Shown: in pieces, positions 35,077 through 44,904 of the stretch | Layout: the number at the start of each line of letters is the position of its first letter | Numbering within the stretch: position 1 is the stretch's first letter | DNA from: Novipirellula caenicola | GTDB taxonomy: Bacteria; Planctomycetota; Planctomycetia; Pirellulales; Pirellulaceae | Length of the DNA stretch: 64,000 bases | Assembly: GCF_039545035.1 (NCBI RefSeq) | Contig: NZ_BAABRO010000018.1 | Span: forward strand, 62,001 to 126,000 | Direction of reading: 5' to 3' | Program-made: the position numbers and the translations under genes | The notes under the pieces: model-generated | The model's database searches: none | The model's input: the letters and a program-made list of their open reading frames with translations, nothing else | What the model was told of the DNA's origin: nothing

Positions 35077-35451
35077 TTACTCACCAGGAGTACTAATGTC
35101 GCGAGTACCATAGTAGACGAAGGGGCGCTCCTTAGCAGTGACTTTGTTCGTCCTTCTCGCACCAGTTGCTCTCGCGCCGATAGCTTCGACGCGAATTTCA
35201 CGTTTACCGTAGTAATTGAACTTTTCAGCGCCACCGCGTCGATCGCTTAACGCCACAGTTGGTTTTGCCCCCCCACTTTCGATACGAATTTCGCGTTTTC
35301 CGTGGTAGACAACTGCAGGGTCTTCGTTGGCCGAAACATTGGCTGGCAGCTGGCGGGATTCGTTACCTGCCGACTCAGGCAGGCAATCGTCCGCCGTCAC
35401 GTAAGAGCAAAATACAGTGAGCACAACGAGAGCTGCGATTCGATGGGGCAT
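35077..35451 (-). CDS. Secreted protein with three YxGKREI repeats
   Basis: 124 residues from ATG 35451 with a signal peptide (MPHRIAALVVLTVFCSYVTA). The mature part holds three units: VYHGKREIRIE, YYGKREIRVE and YYGTRDIS, about 35-40 residues apart. No family recognised. A small envelope or extracellular protein carried by the prophage. Confidence 0.55.
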   Translation of the reverse strand: MPHRIAALVVLTVFCSYVTADDCLPESAGNESRQLPANVSANEDPAVVYHGKREIRIESGGAKPTVALSDRRGGAEKFNYYGKREIRVEAIGARATGARRTNKVTAKERPFVYYGTRDISTPGE

Positions 35452-35582
35452 GTCAAATCTCGCGTTTGAGGTGTCGACGAACGGCGGCGATGTGCGGGCG
35501 GCGAAGGGTGATTGAACCAGTTTGCAAAAACGATGCCGCCGCTCCGTCACCATCGCATGGTTCGTCGGTACCTGCAGCGGAT

Positions 35583-36050
35583 TCAGCGTAACCACCCCAT
35601 CAGCCCGAGCACTTCGTGAGTCACAGCGTCGGGGGCGATCCCAAATCCAGCGAGCAGATTGACCGATTTCGTTTTGCTCGCCACCACACCAAGCAATAGG
35701 TGCTCCGTTCCGATGTGCCTGTGATGCATTCGGTCGGCACCTGCGAGTGCTTCAGTGAATACGACAGGAACGTCGTCATCGATCCCGAGTGGTGAGCTGC
35801 AATGGACGCGGTTCCGACCAGCTAAGCGTCTTCGCAATTCGAATTCGGGCAATTCAAGATGCGAAAGCACGTTGGCGGCTACACTAAAGCCGTCGACGAG
35901 ATAAAGTCCAAGCAGAATATGGCACGAATCCACGCACGAGTCGCCAAATTCATCGGCAGCACCGACCGCATGTTGGACGGCGGTTTGGGCATGGTCAGTC
36001 GTACGGTCAGATCGCCCGAGAGCGAGAATATCACGGACACGCTGGTCCAT
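35583..36050 (-). CDS. Standalone Clp N-terminal domain protein
   Basis: 155 residues. Two Clp-N (R-domain) half repeats: HAVGAADEFGDSCVDSCHILLGLYLVDGFSVAANVL and ALAGADRMHHRHIGTEHLLLGVVASKTKSVNLL. Clp-N domains are substrate- and adaptor-binding modules of ClpA/ClpC; here no ATPase domain follows. A phage-carried one could compete for adaptors or substrates of the host Clp protease. Confidence 0.7.
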   Translation of the reverse strand: MDQRVRDILALGRSDRTTDHAQTAVQHAVGAADEFGDSCVDSCHILLGLYLVDGFSVAANVLSHLELPEFELRRRLAGRNRVHCSSPLGIDDDVPVVFTEALAGADRMHHRHIGTEHLLLGVVASKTKSVNLLAGFGIAPDAVTHEVLGLMGWLR

Positions 36051-36126
36051 CGTCTATCTTTTGATTCATGAGTAGGGATTGGGAGTGAGCCTAGTCCGAC
36101 GAACTTATGTTTCTACGGGAGGACAG

Positions 36127-36260
36127 GGTGAGAATAAGTCGTTTTGGGGTGTTCTCACCGCTTGTTCGACTTGTTCTCACGCAGCACCCCCTCTTCGGAG
36201 CGGGCTGTCCGTCGCGTTATTCTCCCCCACCGCCGGGCCAGCGTCAAGCTTATTCTCACC
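36127..36260. promoter_or_regulatory. Cluster of TTCTCAC boxes
   Basis: GGTGAGAATAAG (36127-36138) and its exact complement CTTATTCTCACC (36249-36260) enclose two direct copies of TGTTCTCAC spaced 22 bp apart (36150-36158 and 36172-36180). It lies in the ~310-bp gap between the end of the late operon and the Clp-N gene, where no gene is present. The array could be operator sites for the leftward cargo genes. Confidence 0.4.
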
Positions 36261-36359
36261 TACGGCATGACTCTGACGAGGGGGAATTCCCACGGCTTGA
36301 AACCCAGGCATGCTAGCATCAACCTTGTTCGTCAGAGAATCATCAAAATGATTGCTGGC

Positions 36360-37838
36360 TCAGGGCGCTCCAACGACCAATTCGAAATCGTTTTTGGTGA
36401 AGGGGGCGGCGTGATGGCGGACGGTGTGCACGCCGCCGGCCCATGATAATTCGATTGATGTCAATCGATAAAAGGTGGTTTCCAAGTCTTCGCCAACCAA
36501 GTCGTCCGGGCCGAAGGTGATTGTCGGCGGAGTGTCGTCAAAAATTGGGATCCGCTTTTGCCACTGGGTCAAAATGGGCGACGTGACTCGGTTGCCAATC
36601 TCTGCGAGCGCTGGATGACCGCTGACCAACCACATCACGGGACCGGAGGGACGCTTTTTGCAAGGCCCCCATTTTGTTCCCGACGAAGCTGTGGTGACAT
36701 ACGAAAAGTCACCCGCATCGATCGCGGTTTGCGGGCCGTACTGATCGTTCGTTTGACCGCTGCCCGCCCACAAATTAGCAAACTGAGTTGATGTTTCGAC
36801 CGCAGAATTGCGTAGATCAACAACCGTATACAAGTTAGCGCTGACAATAAACTCGTTGGTTGATTCGTCGATCCCGGCAATCCACACCGACGCATGAACT
36901 TGCGGCGTCCGGAACGCCACCGATTGCGTTATCGGTGACGGAGTGTTTTCAATACCATGCACCGCGTCTTGAACGAGCAAGATCTCACGAGCCATTCGGG
37001 CGTTGATGTAGATTTCGCCGTAGATCGCTTCGCTGTAATTACACCCGTTATAGATCAACGTTCGGTCGCGAGTTGCATGATAATTTGGCGGGTCGAGAAA
37101 AGGATCGTTGGGCCGTGGATCGACGAAACCGGTGAACGAACCGCCGGGAGTGGTGACGGACAAAACCGACATTCGCAATTGGCGTCGATTGGACCGCCGA
37201 ACGCAAGCCGCGAGCGGTGGGCAATCGAGAAACCGTGACTCGGCAAGGTTGGTTTGATTGTTGGCGATGATCGAACCGGCAATGCTTGGGTAGTTTGCCA
37301 AATCGCCATCGGGCAACGTGAACGATGCCGACAATTTGCCGCTCGGCGTGGTGGGCGTGAACTCGAGCCAGTTTTCTTGCTCCCACCATCGCCGGACGAT
37401 GTCGCCACTCGGCTCGGCAAGCACGTCGTAAACCTTCAACATCGGCGCCGCATTCACCAACAACGTGTTGCCATCAAACGCGACTTTCACTTTCATCGCA
37501 AAACCAGATTTGACCGGAATCAAACGTTCTCGTGTTTCGCCGTCACACTCGACTGTGATGATCCAGCGATGTTCGTATGGCAGCTCCCATTCGTTGTAAA
37601 CGACTTTTAATCCCGAGGGAAAATAGTCGAGTGTGATTTTCAACCAAATCGAATCATCGCTTCTTTTGACCACCAATTCGCGAGTCGATTCACCGTCGTA
37701 CGTGTGAAAGCTGCAATCGAGTCGCCAATCGGTTGGCGGCAATAATCGCACGTCGTTGGCAGCGGTGGTCGCCCACAATTCACACGTCTCGTCACAACCG
37801 CAATCGCCACCGCCACCGGGGCTATTCTGGAATGACAT
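36360..37838 (-). CDS. Virion-associated protein, last late gene
   Basis: 492 residues from ATG 37838 (MSFQNSPGGGGDCGCDETC). Beta-rich with many Asn/Thr/Trp and no membrane segment; Cys-rich at the N-terminus. Placed at the downstream end of the tail module, after the tail-tip candidate, so a tail fibre, receptor-binding or baseplate protein is likely. Overlaps the upstream gene by 17 bp. No family recognised. Confidence 0.5.
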   Translation of the reverse strand: MSFQNSPGGGGDCGCDETCELWATTAANDVRLLPPTDWRLDCSFHTYDGESTRELVVKRSDDSIWLKITLDYFPSGLKVVYNEWELPYEHRWIITVECDGETRERLIPVKSGFAMKVKVAFDGNTLLVNAAPMLKVYDVLAEPSGDIVRRWWEQENWLEFTPTTPSGKLSASFTLPDGDLANYPSIAGSIIANNQTNLAESRFLDCPPLAACVRRSNRRQLRMSVLSVTTPGGSFTGFVDPRPNDPFLDPPNYHATRDRTLIYNGCNYSEAIYGEIYINARMAREILLVQDAVHGIENTPSPITQSVAFRTPQVHASVWIAGIDESTNEFIVSANLYTVVDLRNSAVETSTQFANLWAGSGQTNDQYGPQTAIDAGDFSYVTTASSGTKWGPCKKRPSGPVMWLVSGHPALAEIGNRVTSPILTQWQKRIPIFDDTPPTITFGPDDLVGEDLETTFYRLTSIELSWAGGVHTVRHHAAPFTKNDFELVVGAP

Positions 37839-38214
37839 TGGGCTCGTAATCCTCGATCGTTGGGTTGCATCCAAGCGTGATCGTTCGCCACACGCCATCG
37901 TTGCCGAATTGCACTGCGATCGCGTAACAACCGACGGTGTATTCCCCCGGCGGTACCGCGGTGGCTTCGATCGTTCCAAATGTCTCGACCAGCTCGACGC
38001 CGTCGCGGTCGGTGGTGCGGAAAACTTGGATCGTGATGGTCGTCGCAGAAAATGCGTGATCCGCCGCCGATGGTGCGATCGTGACCGACTCGGTCAACAA
38101 TCCCTCGGCAAACCGGATCGACGGTTGCGATCGCGTCACCATGTTCGCTTGCAGCTGGGCGACGGCCGCCCGCAGCTGCGTCACCTCGTCACGCAATTGT
38201 TGCAATTCACTCAT
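37822..38214 (-). CDS. Small tail-tip protein with coiled coil
   Basis: 130 residues. N-terminal trimeric-type coiled coil (MSELQQLRDEVTQLRAAVAQLQANM), then a beta-sandwich-like domain (ATTITIQVFRTTDRDGVEL...GEYTVGCYAI). Its start overlaps the stop of the large tail gene (ATGA). Probably a fibre or tip component. Confidence 0.5.
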   Translation of the reverse strand: MSELQQLRDEVTQLRAAVAQLQANMVTRSQPSIRFAEGLLTESVTIAPSAADHAFSATTITIQVFRTTDRDGVELVETFGTIEATAVPPGEYTVGCYAIAVQFGNDGVWRTITLGCNPTIEDYEPNVIPE

Positions 38215-40436
38215 CGGTTCGCCCCCGCTTCGATCAACCGCATCACGTCGAAACGATGCGACGCGGCCGTGATGGTTTGTGTGGACCGGGCGTCAGATGT
38301 CCGCGTCGCGATCGGAGAGTCGATACGGATCTCGATCACCGGGGCAGCAACATCAACGCCGGCGACATCGACGTATCGCACATTGGCACCGATCGGCAAC
38401 AATCCGATTCGTCGTTCGGATTCGATCGTGACGCGATGTCGAGGCGAATGGGCGTGGGCGGCAAGCAATGACGCAAGTGCTTGTAGCCTCGGCAATGGGT
38501 TTCGCAAAATGCCACCGTTGGAAGTTTTGCGATCGCCAAACTCGTCGATCTCGACCACTGTTCCCGGCGGAATGTAGATCATCTGCAACGGCGCGTGTTC
38601 AAAAACATAAAGCCGACGCCGTGGCACATCGATCGCCCCAAGATTACCGGATGCGATCGAGTAGTAGGGACGGCGATCGCCGAGCATCGCAACGGTCGTC
38701 TCGATCGTTTTGTAATCGTATCCGCTCAACCCTTTGCCATCGGCCTCGTTGCCGTTGGACGCGGCTATGACGAACCTTGGGGCACCGCCGACGTTTAATC
38801 GCAAACCGGGACCATTTTCGTTGATCGCATTGACTTCGAGCGTGAACGGACGCATCGAGGCGAAGGGGCCCGTGGGCAAATGCGCGTCGACGTCGCCGAT
38901 CAGCTCGAGCGGATCGCGTTTGTCAGATACATTCTCCGACGGCATTGCCATCGACACGAGGATCGGCCGCAGTTGCCAGCCGACCGATTCGTCAACCGCA
39001 TTGAGGTCGCCGGAGTAGTCGACGCCAGCAAATAATGGCAACTCGGTAAGGATACGGTGCGTTCCCGGGTAGGCCACGTGAGGTGTGTCGTCGTTGCCGC
39101 CGGTTTCACGATCGGGATAGATTGATTTGCCATCAAGGCACGTGCCATCGGATTCCGGATCGAGGACAAGATCGCGATAGACCGATTGCAAGTGGACTTG
39201 ATCTCGGACTCGTTTGTTAGCTTCGGACCGTTCGGCGTTGGTCCATTCGCTCCAATCAGGATCGAGAAACGCCCCGTAATCGTAATCGTTTTTGTTTTCA
39301 AGCGTCCATGTGTCCGACCATTGTTTCGATCCGTGTTTCAGCGTGCACACCGAGATTTCACGCGGACCGGCGACGACGACTTCGTCGACCACGTCGGACG
39401 AATCGATTTGGTGGTCGATGTGGGTCAATGGATCGGCCAACGCGTAAACGTTGACACCGCCGGAATCATGCGGCAACGCTCCGATGCCGGGGATCGTGGT
39501 CGGGGTAATCAATCGAGTTTGCGAGACGAGATGAACGCCGTTGACGACCGGCAATCCGGAGGTGCCGACGTCGGGGATCGTTGCGGTCGCGCCGATCGCG
39601 AGCGAAGCCATGCGACCGGGGGTGACGAGTTGACGAAGCACATCGCCGACGGTCCGGCCGTCGCATGTAACGGTGGGCGAGTCCCAATTGGGCAGGTATT
39701 CTAAACCGCTGATTCGCCACGGAATTTCCGACAATGGGGCCGAATCGGGATTGGGCATGATCCGCGACGATGTCGGCGCGTGGAATCCGATCAAGTGTTG
39801 GACGATGTCGGCGGTCGACCACGTGTGTCGTTCTTCGTCGGGACGCGTGAATCCGTATGCTTGCCAAGTGCGAGTGTCTTCGATCGGTTTTCGAGTCGCG
39901 GACCGGTTGCCGCGGCCGTCTTGGTTGAACGTGGCGGCGATGTCGCCGAAACGCTTCCATTTTTCTTCGTCATCTGGATCGCTGGCGACTGTGCCTTCGA
40001 TCGTGGCAAAGTCCCACAACCGTTCCATCCCAAAACAGGGAACGATCTGCGTACCGCTGGCAATCGCGCTGCTTCGCGGGTCGGCCGAGCCGTAGGATAG
40101 CGGTTGGTTTTGCGGCGATTCGGCGTACCCGAGCCACACCATCGGCGTTACGGAATCGTCCGATTCGTGGGCGATCAATACCCAATAACCACGCGCGGTG
40201 ATTGGTGCGAACCGTCGCGCGGTGTTGTCACCCGGCAAACATCGCCAACCGTATTGGTAGTGCAGCGTTGCGGTAGAGATTTGCGGGAATGCCGACCAAA
40301 CCGTTTGCGTAGCGTGCAAATCGGGCCGCGGTGTCCAGTCGTCGGACCAACGCGGTTTTGTCCAAACTCGCGACGAGTGCGTCGTCGATTGGCGAGGAAA
40401 AAGATCGGCGTTGTTTAGGTTGATCGTAATCGACAT
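38211..40436 (-). CDS. Large tail-tip/baseplate hub candidate
   Basis: 741 residues from ATG 40436, start overlapping the upstream stop (TAATG). All-beta with Trp-rich loops and many Asp/Thr. Position two genes after the tape measure matches the distal tail and tail-tip hub of siphoviruses, which form the tube end and host contact. No lysin motif seen. Family not recognised, so the function is inferred from gene order. Confidence 0.55.
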   Translation of the reverse strand: MSITINLNNADLFPRQSTTHSSRVWTKPRWSDDWTPRPDLHATQTVWSAFPQISTATLHYQYGWRCLPGDNTARRFAPITARGYWVLIAHESDDSVTPMVWLGYAESPQNQPLSYGSADPRSSAIASGTQIVPCFGMERLWDFATIEGTVASDPDDEEKWKRFGDIAATFNQDGRGNRSATRKPIEDTRTWQAYGFTRPDEERHTWSTADIVQHLIGFHAPTSSRIMPNPDSAPLSEIPWRISGLEYLPNWDSPTVTCDGRTVGDVLRQLVTPGRMASLAIGATATIPDVGTSGLPVVNGVHLVSQTRLITPTTIPGIGALPHDSGGVNVYALADPLTHIDHQIDSSDVVDEVVVAGPREISVCTLKHGSKQWSDTWTLENKNDYDYGAFLDPDWSEWTNAERSEANKRVRDQVHLQSVYRDLVLDPESDGTCLDGKSIYPDRETGGNDDTPHVAYPGTHRILTELPLFAGVDYSGDLNAVDESVGWQLRPILVSMAMPSENVSDKRDPLELIGDVDAHLPTGPFASMRPFTLEVNAINENGPGLRLNVGGAPRFVIAASNGNEADGKGLSGYDYKTIETTVAMLGDRRPYYSIASGNLGAIDVPRRRLYVFEHAPLQMIYIPPGTVVEIDEFGDRKTSNGGILRNPLPRLQALASLLAAHAHSPRHRVTIESERRIGLLPIGANVRYVDVAGVDVAAPVIEIRIDSPIATRTSDARSTQTITAASHRFDVMRLIEAGANR

Positions 40437-40849
40437 TAGGACATTGGCACCGCAACGAGAATCCATTCGCTGACGATCTTCGATGCGGGCGAATGTTCAT
40501 AATTGACACCGTTCCTCGATCCGGCGGCCATCGGAATGATTTCGGCGGAAACGATACGGACATCGAGAACAAAGAAACGCAGCCGATAGGGCGTGAATTC
40601 GTAATTGATGCCGTCGGCGATGATGTAGGCGTGCAAACCGATCTTGTCGCGTTGGCGCCGTTGATTGATCTCGAAATAGTCAACCGCATCAAACCGCGTG
40701 GCCAAAAGTCCGAAGGGCATCCCCGACGGCGGGTGCATTTGGATGCCGACGTTGGGAACACCGGGTTGCACGTAGGGCACGCCCGACCATTTGGGCACCT
40801 CGACCGTGCCTTCGTAATGATCAAATAGAATTCCACCGATGTTGAGCAT
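40436..40849 (-). CDS. Distal tail protein candidate
   Basis: 137 residues from ATG 40849 (MLNIGGILFDHYEGTVEVPKWSGVP), 4 bp after the tape-measure stop. Beta-rich. The pattern of a small protein right after the tape measure whose start reads as a strand-turn-strand resembles distal tail or tail-tip connectors. An earlier in-frame ATG at 40888 would overlap the tape-measure gene by 35 bp. Confidence 0.5.
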   Translation of the reverse strand: MLNIGGILFDHYEGTVEVPKWSGVPYVQPGVPNVGIQMHPPSGMPFGLLATRFDAVDYFEINQRRQRDKIGLHAYIIADGINYEFTPYRLRFFVLDVRIVSAEIIPMAAGSRNGVNYEHSPASKIVSEWILVAVPMS

Positions 40850-40853
40850 TTGA

Positions 40854-43800
40854 TTATTGGGTTTCCATTGCCGCGCGTTGATCCGCATTGATCGCTGATT
40901 GGCGAATGACGTTGGACGAATTACCCGGTTTTGGTTTCGTGTTCGCTTCGGTTCCCTTCATCGCATCAAGTTGTTCACGTGCGATCTTGTTTTGTTCGTC
41001 GACTTTCTTTGCTACGTTACGAAACTCATTGGCAAGATTCTCCATGTAGCGTCCCAGTTCGGCGTTCCCTTCCCTGCGAACACGGTCCCCGAGGTCGGTC
41101 GCGTAGTCGGCGGCCGAGGTGATTGAACCGGGAACAAGTGAGTTGGCGTTATTCGTAATCAACTCGATGATGGCGTCGATCTGGTTATCCAACCGGTTGA
41201 TGACGGGTTGTTCTTCTGTCGTGATTCCGTCCTGTGCAAATTCACGTCGACGTCCGAGCAATGTGTTGATCGCGTCGACTGATTCTTCGGCGAATGTTGA
41301 CCCCGATAGTCGACCGCGGCGGATCCACGCTTCGTCGACTTGGGACGATACAAATCCAAGAAACCCCGGAGAACGTGTTTCCTGTAGGGTGGTGGCGACT
41401 TGGTCACGCAATGCTGCGAGAGACGCCCCCTCAATGTCTTGACTCAATTGAGCGGACTGCCCCCCCTCGCTTCGGCTGACGAAGTTGGATACGGACAATT
41501 GCGGTGTTCCCGACGCGATTTGCGAGGCTTCGCGTTCGAAGAAGTCCGCATCCGCTCGGATCGTTTGGTAGCTGCTTCGCAGCTGCCGTGCGGCGTCGCT
41601 TTCGGCGTCAAAGATGTCATTCAGAACAACTTGGAATTGCTTTTCACCAAATCCTTCGCCAACGAACTGCCGCTGTAATGCTTCGTTTTGCTGCAGTGTT
41701 TGAATTCGGCCAAAAAACGTGTCAAACGCCGCGGTGCCTTCGCCCTTCTGCTGGACTTCGGTTGCGACGGTAACGAATTCGGCCAGTCGCTCACGGTCGC
41801 GAATGTTCGCCTCGGTCGCGGACCCCTTGGCGATCTTTCGATCGAGCAATTCAATTTTGCTTCGTGCGTCAACGAGTTCATCGTCCAGACCGGTAAAGAA
41901 CGAATCCATCCGTGTTGAGAAATCGGTTTGGAACGTCGCCGAGCTCGTCCCCCGGTCGTCATTGCCGAATTGGGTAATGACTGCGAATAACGCGGCCGCT
42001 TGTCGCGACGCTTCCTCGGCGTCTTGTTCGCGAACGGTCGACACAGACGAACCAATCGCTTTTGGTAACGATTCGACCAATGCGCCGGGATCAACGATTG
42101 CGGCTTGCGTTCCGGTGGTTTCGAGCAACGCGATCGATTGGCGGATGTCGGTCAATCCGGTTTGCCTTTGCAATGCCACCGCTCCAGCCGCCGTTTCATC
42201 GAGCTGATCGGGCGTGTTTCGCTCGAGCCGTGCCGATTGCGTGACCGCGTCGACCGCTTGCTCGGACGTTGCCCCACGCGAGACGGCGGCACCGAGTGCC
42301 GTGGTGATTTCGGTAAGACCCGAAAAGCCGGCTTTGTTGGCGATTTCACCAATGGATCGCTGCAGCAATTCGTCGCGCTCGACGATCGACAATCCGGCAA
42401 GGTTTTTGGCGGCCTCTTGCTGGGCTTTCGCAAGTTCGCGTTGCTTGTCGAGCGAATTGTCAAGCAATGTTTGTTGATCGACTAGGTACTGATTGATCGA
42501 CGCGAGCACATTTTGAAAAGTGCTGTACGCGGTACCGATCGCGAGAAACTTTTGGACAGTACCTTCGAACGTCTTGTCAAGTGTCGATGCTTCGGGCTGT
42601 ACCTTATCCTTAATGGCACGAGCCGCCTTTTCCGCTGCGGGATCGATCTTTCCAAGCGACGCAATCACATCGTCGATCGACCGCTCAGCCAATTCGCCAG
42701 CGTTGACCAAATGGCTTTTCAGCTCCGCCGCGACCTCGCGACCAACCGGCCCCATCGACCGCAATGTTTCGAGCGTTTCAGCAAACTTGCCCTCGCTGAA
42801 TCGTGCCGCGTCGGCTAATTCGCTCTTGATCCGGTCGGCCGACGCCTCGACCGTCGGGTCGATTCGCTTCAATCGCTCGAGCACTTCGTTCATGTCGTCC
42901 GCAGCCGCAGCATCGGCTGCGACCAAGTCGGCTTCGATTCCCTTGGCGATTTCCGACGCTTCGCCGCCTAGCGATTTCAGCTCGGCAAGCGTGTTGTTGA
43001 ATTCGGTTTGCTTGTCGGCTTCGGCAATCCGAGTGCGAATTTCGTCGGCCACGCCCTTTGCCGCCGGGCCAAGTTTCTCGAGATTGGCAAGATAGGATTC
43101 CAATGCCGCAGTGTCGCCGCCGGCGGTGGCCAATGACCGAGTGATCTGGTTTGATAGTTCCGCCGATTCGGGACCAAGTTCGGCAAGCGCAGCGTGAATC
43201 CGATCGAATGCGACTTCGGGCTCGACGTCGCCAAGCTCGGCACGCACGCGGGCGGCCACCTCGGCTGCAGCAGGATCGAGTTCGCGGAGACGTTCGACGT
43301 AGACATCCAATGCCGCCGTGTCGTTTCCGGCGGTGGCCAATGATCGCGTTATCTGGTTGGACAATTCCGCTGATTCCGGACCAAGTTCGGCAAGCGCAGC
43401 GTGAATCCGATCGAATGCGACATCGGGTTCCACGTTGCCAAGTTCGGCGCGCACGCGGGTGGCCACCTCGGCTGCGACCGGATCGAGTTCGCGGAGACGT
43501 TCGACGTAAATGTCGATGTTCGGTGCGGCCAATTCGATCGCTGCAAGATCGTCACGCATCTCGCGAATTACTTTCGATGCCGATCCGCCTAGCTGCTCGA
43601 TCGATCGAATCGAATCATCGAATTTTAACGTGACTTGCGACGTTTCAAATTCGGCTCGCATCGCCTCGGCAGCATCGGCGGCCGCAGGGTCGATCCGGCG
43701 CAAGTTTGCAATGATCGACTCGATCGACTTTTGCCCCGCTTGCCCCGTCGATCGAAAATGTGCTTGCAGTTGATCTCCGAGTTTCTTGCCTTCTGGTCCC

Positions 43801-44015
43801 GCTCGTTTCAGATCGGCCAGCATCCCTTTGAGTGCTTTGTCGTCGGCATCCTTGACGCGTTTCAGCGCGGCTTCGATTTCGTCACCGGCGGCGTTGCCTG
43901 CGTCTGCGGTGCGGGCAAGTTGGCGTTCGTGGTCGCGTTCTTTTTCGATCACACGCTGAAGCGACGCCAACAGTTTGGCTTCGTCTCCGCTCAGCTCGAC
44001 GACGGTAGTTGCCAC
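40854..44015 (-). CDS. Tail tape-measure protein
   Basis: 1053 residues, nearly all helical and Ala/Glu/Arg-rich, as expected for the ruler that sets tail length. N-terminal half is heptad repeats with tandem 69-residue units (VERLRELDP...AELGPESAELSNQITRSL). The central hydrophobic stretch is short (FLAIGTAYSTFQNVLASI), then more coiled coil. At about 0.15 nm per residue it would specify a tail near 160 nm (rule of thumb, inferred). Located between tail tube genes and distal tail genes, as usual. Confidence 0.8.
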   Translation of the reverse strand: MATTVVELSGDEAKLLASLQRVIEKERDHERQLARTADAGNAAGDEIEAALKRVKDADDKALKGMLADLKRAGPEGKKLGDQLQAHFRSTGQAGQKSIESIIANLRRIDPAAADAAEAMRAEFETSQVTLKFDDSIRSIEQLGGSASKVIREMRDDLAAIELAAPNIDIYVERLRELDPVAAEVATRVRAELGNVEPDVAFDRIHAALAELGPESAELSNQITRSLATAGNDTAALDVYVERLRELDPAAAEVAARVRAELGDVEPEVAFDRIHAALAELGPESAELSNQITRSLATAGGDTAALESYLANLEKLGPAAKGVADEIRTRIAEADKQTEFNNTLAELKSLGGEASEIAKGIEADLVAADAAAADDMNEVLERLKRIDPTVEASADRIKSELADAARFSEGKFAETLETLRSMGPVGREVAAELKSHLVNAGELAERSIDDVIASLGKIDPAAEKAARAIKDKVQPEASTLDKTFEGTVQKFLAIGTAYSTFQNVLASINQYLVDQQTLLDNSLDKQRELAKAQQEAAKNLAGLSIVERDELLQRSIGEIANKAGFSGLTEITTALGAAVSRGATSEQAVDAVTQSARLERNTPDQLDETAAGAVALQRQTGLTDIRQSIALLETTGTQAAIVDPGALVESLPKAIGSSVSTVREQDAEEASRQAAALFAVITQFGNDDRGTSSATFQTDFSTRMDSFFTGLDDELVDARSKIELLDRKIAKGSATEANIRDRERLAEFVTVATEVQQKGEGTAAFDTFFGRIQTLQQNEALQRQFVGEGFGEKQFQVVLNDIFDAESDAARQLRSSYQTIRADADFFEREASQIASGTPQLSVSNFVSRSEGGQSAQLSQDIEGASLAALRDQVATTLQETRSPGFLGFVSSQVDEAWIRRGRLSGSTFAEESVDAINTLLGRRREFAQDGITTEEQPVINRLDNQIDAIIELITNNANSLVPGSITSAADYATDLGDRVRREGNAELGRYMENLANEFRNVAKKVDEQNKIAREQLDAMKGTEANTKPKPGNSSNVIRQSAINADQRAAMETQ
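43140..43460 (-). repeat. 207-bp tandem repeat within tape-measure gene
   Basis: Two near-identical DNA copies with 207-bp period; matching points at 43174 and 43381. They encode 69 residues each. A third diverged copy follows at both edges, indicating growth by duplication. Confidence 0.7.
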
Positions 44016-44052
44016 AAGATCAATTCCGCGAGGGTGGGATGGTAGGGATGGT

Positions 44053-44817
44053 TTAGCCCGCGGTTCGCGGCGTTACACCAGATTTTGTATGCGAGCCGCC
44101 GGAGAGTCGGCGGCGTAGACGGTTTCCCAAGTTGGCCCTCATCGTTTCCGTGTCGATCGCGATATTTAGGATCTTGGTCGACAAATCGACAGTTAACAAA
44201 TTCGCGGCCGTGGCTTCGGGCTTTTCGATCCGATAATTCAACCCCAGGACCTTGATCGCGAAATCGTGCAAATCGACTTCCTCGAGCGATGCACTGACTT
44301 GTCCGCGACTCAATTGTGCCAAGATGCGATCACCGATCGCGATGGCGTCGTTCCACACGTCGCGGTATTGCGGAACGACTTCGCCGGGCACCATCCGGCC
44401 GGTGTCGGAATCCTGAGTCAACATGCGATCCAAATTGCATGAATACAACATCGGGCCGTCGATCTGGTTGACGTCAAAGCAACGCAATTGCGGGATCATG
44501 TACGACCGACCATCGAACAATGTCAACCGTTGACCGGCGATCTGTGTTGGCCGCGAAAGCGATTCGGGGGTGACGGGGGATTCCGGATCGATGCCGACGT
44601 AGGCGTCGGTGCCAAACCGCTTTGTCCATTTTTGGTTCGGATCAAACCGCAACGTCCGAACCGAACCGGATTGGCAACAAAGCATGCCTTGCAAATCGTC
44701 GGGCCCGCGGAACGTCTCGCGTTTGGTCGGTCGATCGATCAAACCGGAAAGCCCGAATTGATCGAGGATCGCGGCGTTGACATCCTTGACGCCGGGAAGG
44801 AAATAGATCAGTGACAT
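44053..44817 (-). CDS. Tail assembly or minor tail protein
   Basis: 254 residues, MSLIYFLPGVKDVNAAILDQFGLSGL. Mixed alpha/beta with no membrane segment; a middle part RLTLFDGRSYMIPQLRCFDV. It lies directly before the tape-measure gene, the usual place of the tail-assembly chaperones, but no slippery frameshift site was found. Role inferred from position. Confidence 0.45.
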   Translation of the reverse strand: MSLIYFLPGVKDVNAAILDQFGLSGLIDRPTKRETFRGPDDLQGMLCCQSGSVRTLRFDPNQKWTKRFGTDAYVGIDPESPVTPESLSRPTQIAGQRLTLFDGRSYMIPQLRCFDVNQIDGPMLYSCNLDRMLTQDSDTGRMVPGEVVPQYRDVWNDAIAIGDRILAQLSRGQVSASLEEVDLHDFAIKVLGLNYRIEKPEATAANLLTVDLSTKILNIAIDTETMRANLGNRLRRRLSGGSHTKSGVTPRTAG

Positions 44818-44904
44818 GGCTCACGCGTTAATTCGGGTAGAATGTGTGAGCCGTCCAAATTGTCTTTCCGTCGCGTGTTGTCCCGCGTTCGATCCACGCG
44901 ACGA

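Noticed and set aside
44053-44817. Programmed frameshift in a tail-assembly chaperone pair
   Set aside because: No slippery heptamer or overlapping frame was found near the ends of this gene.
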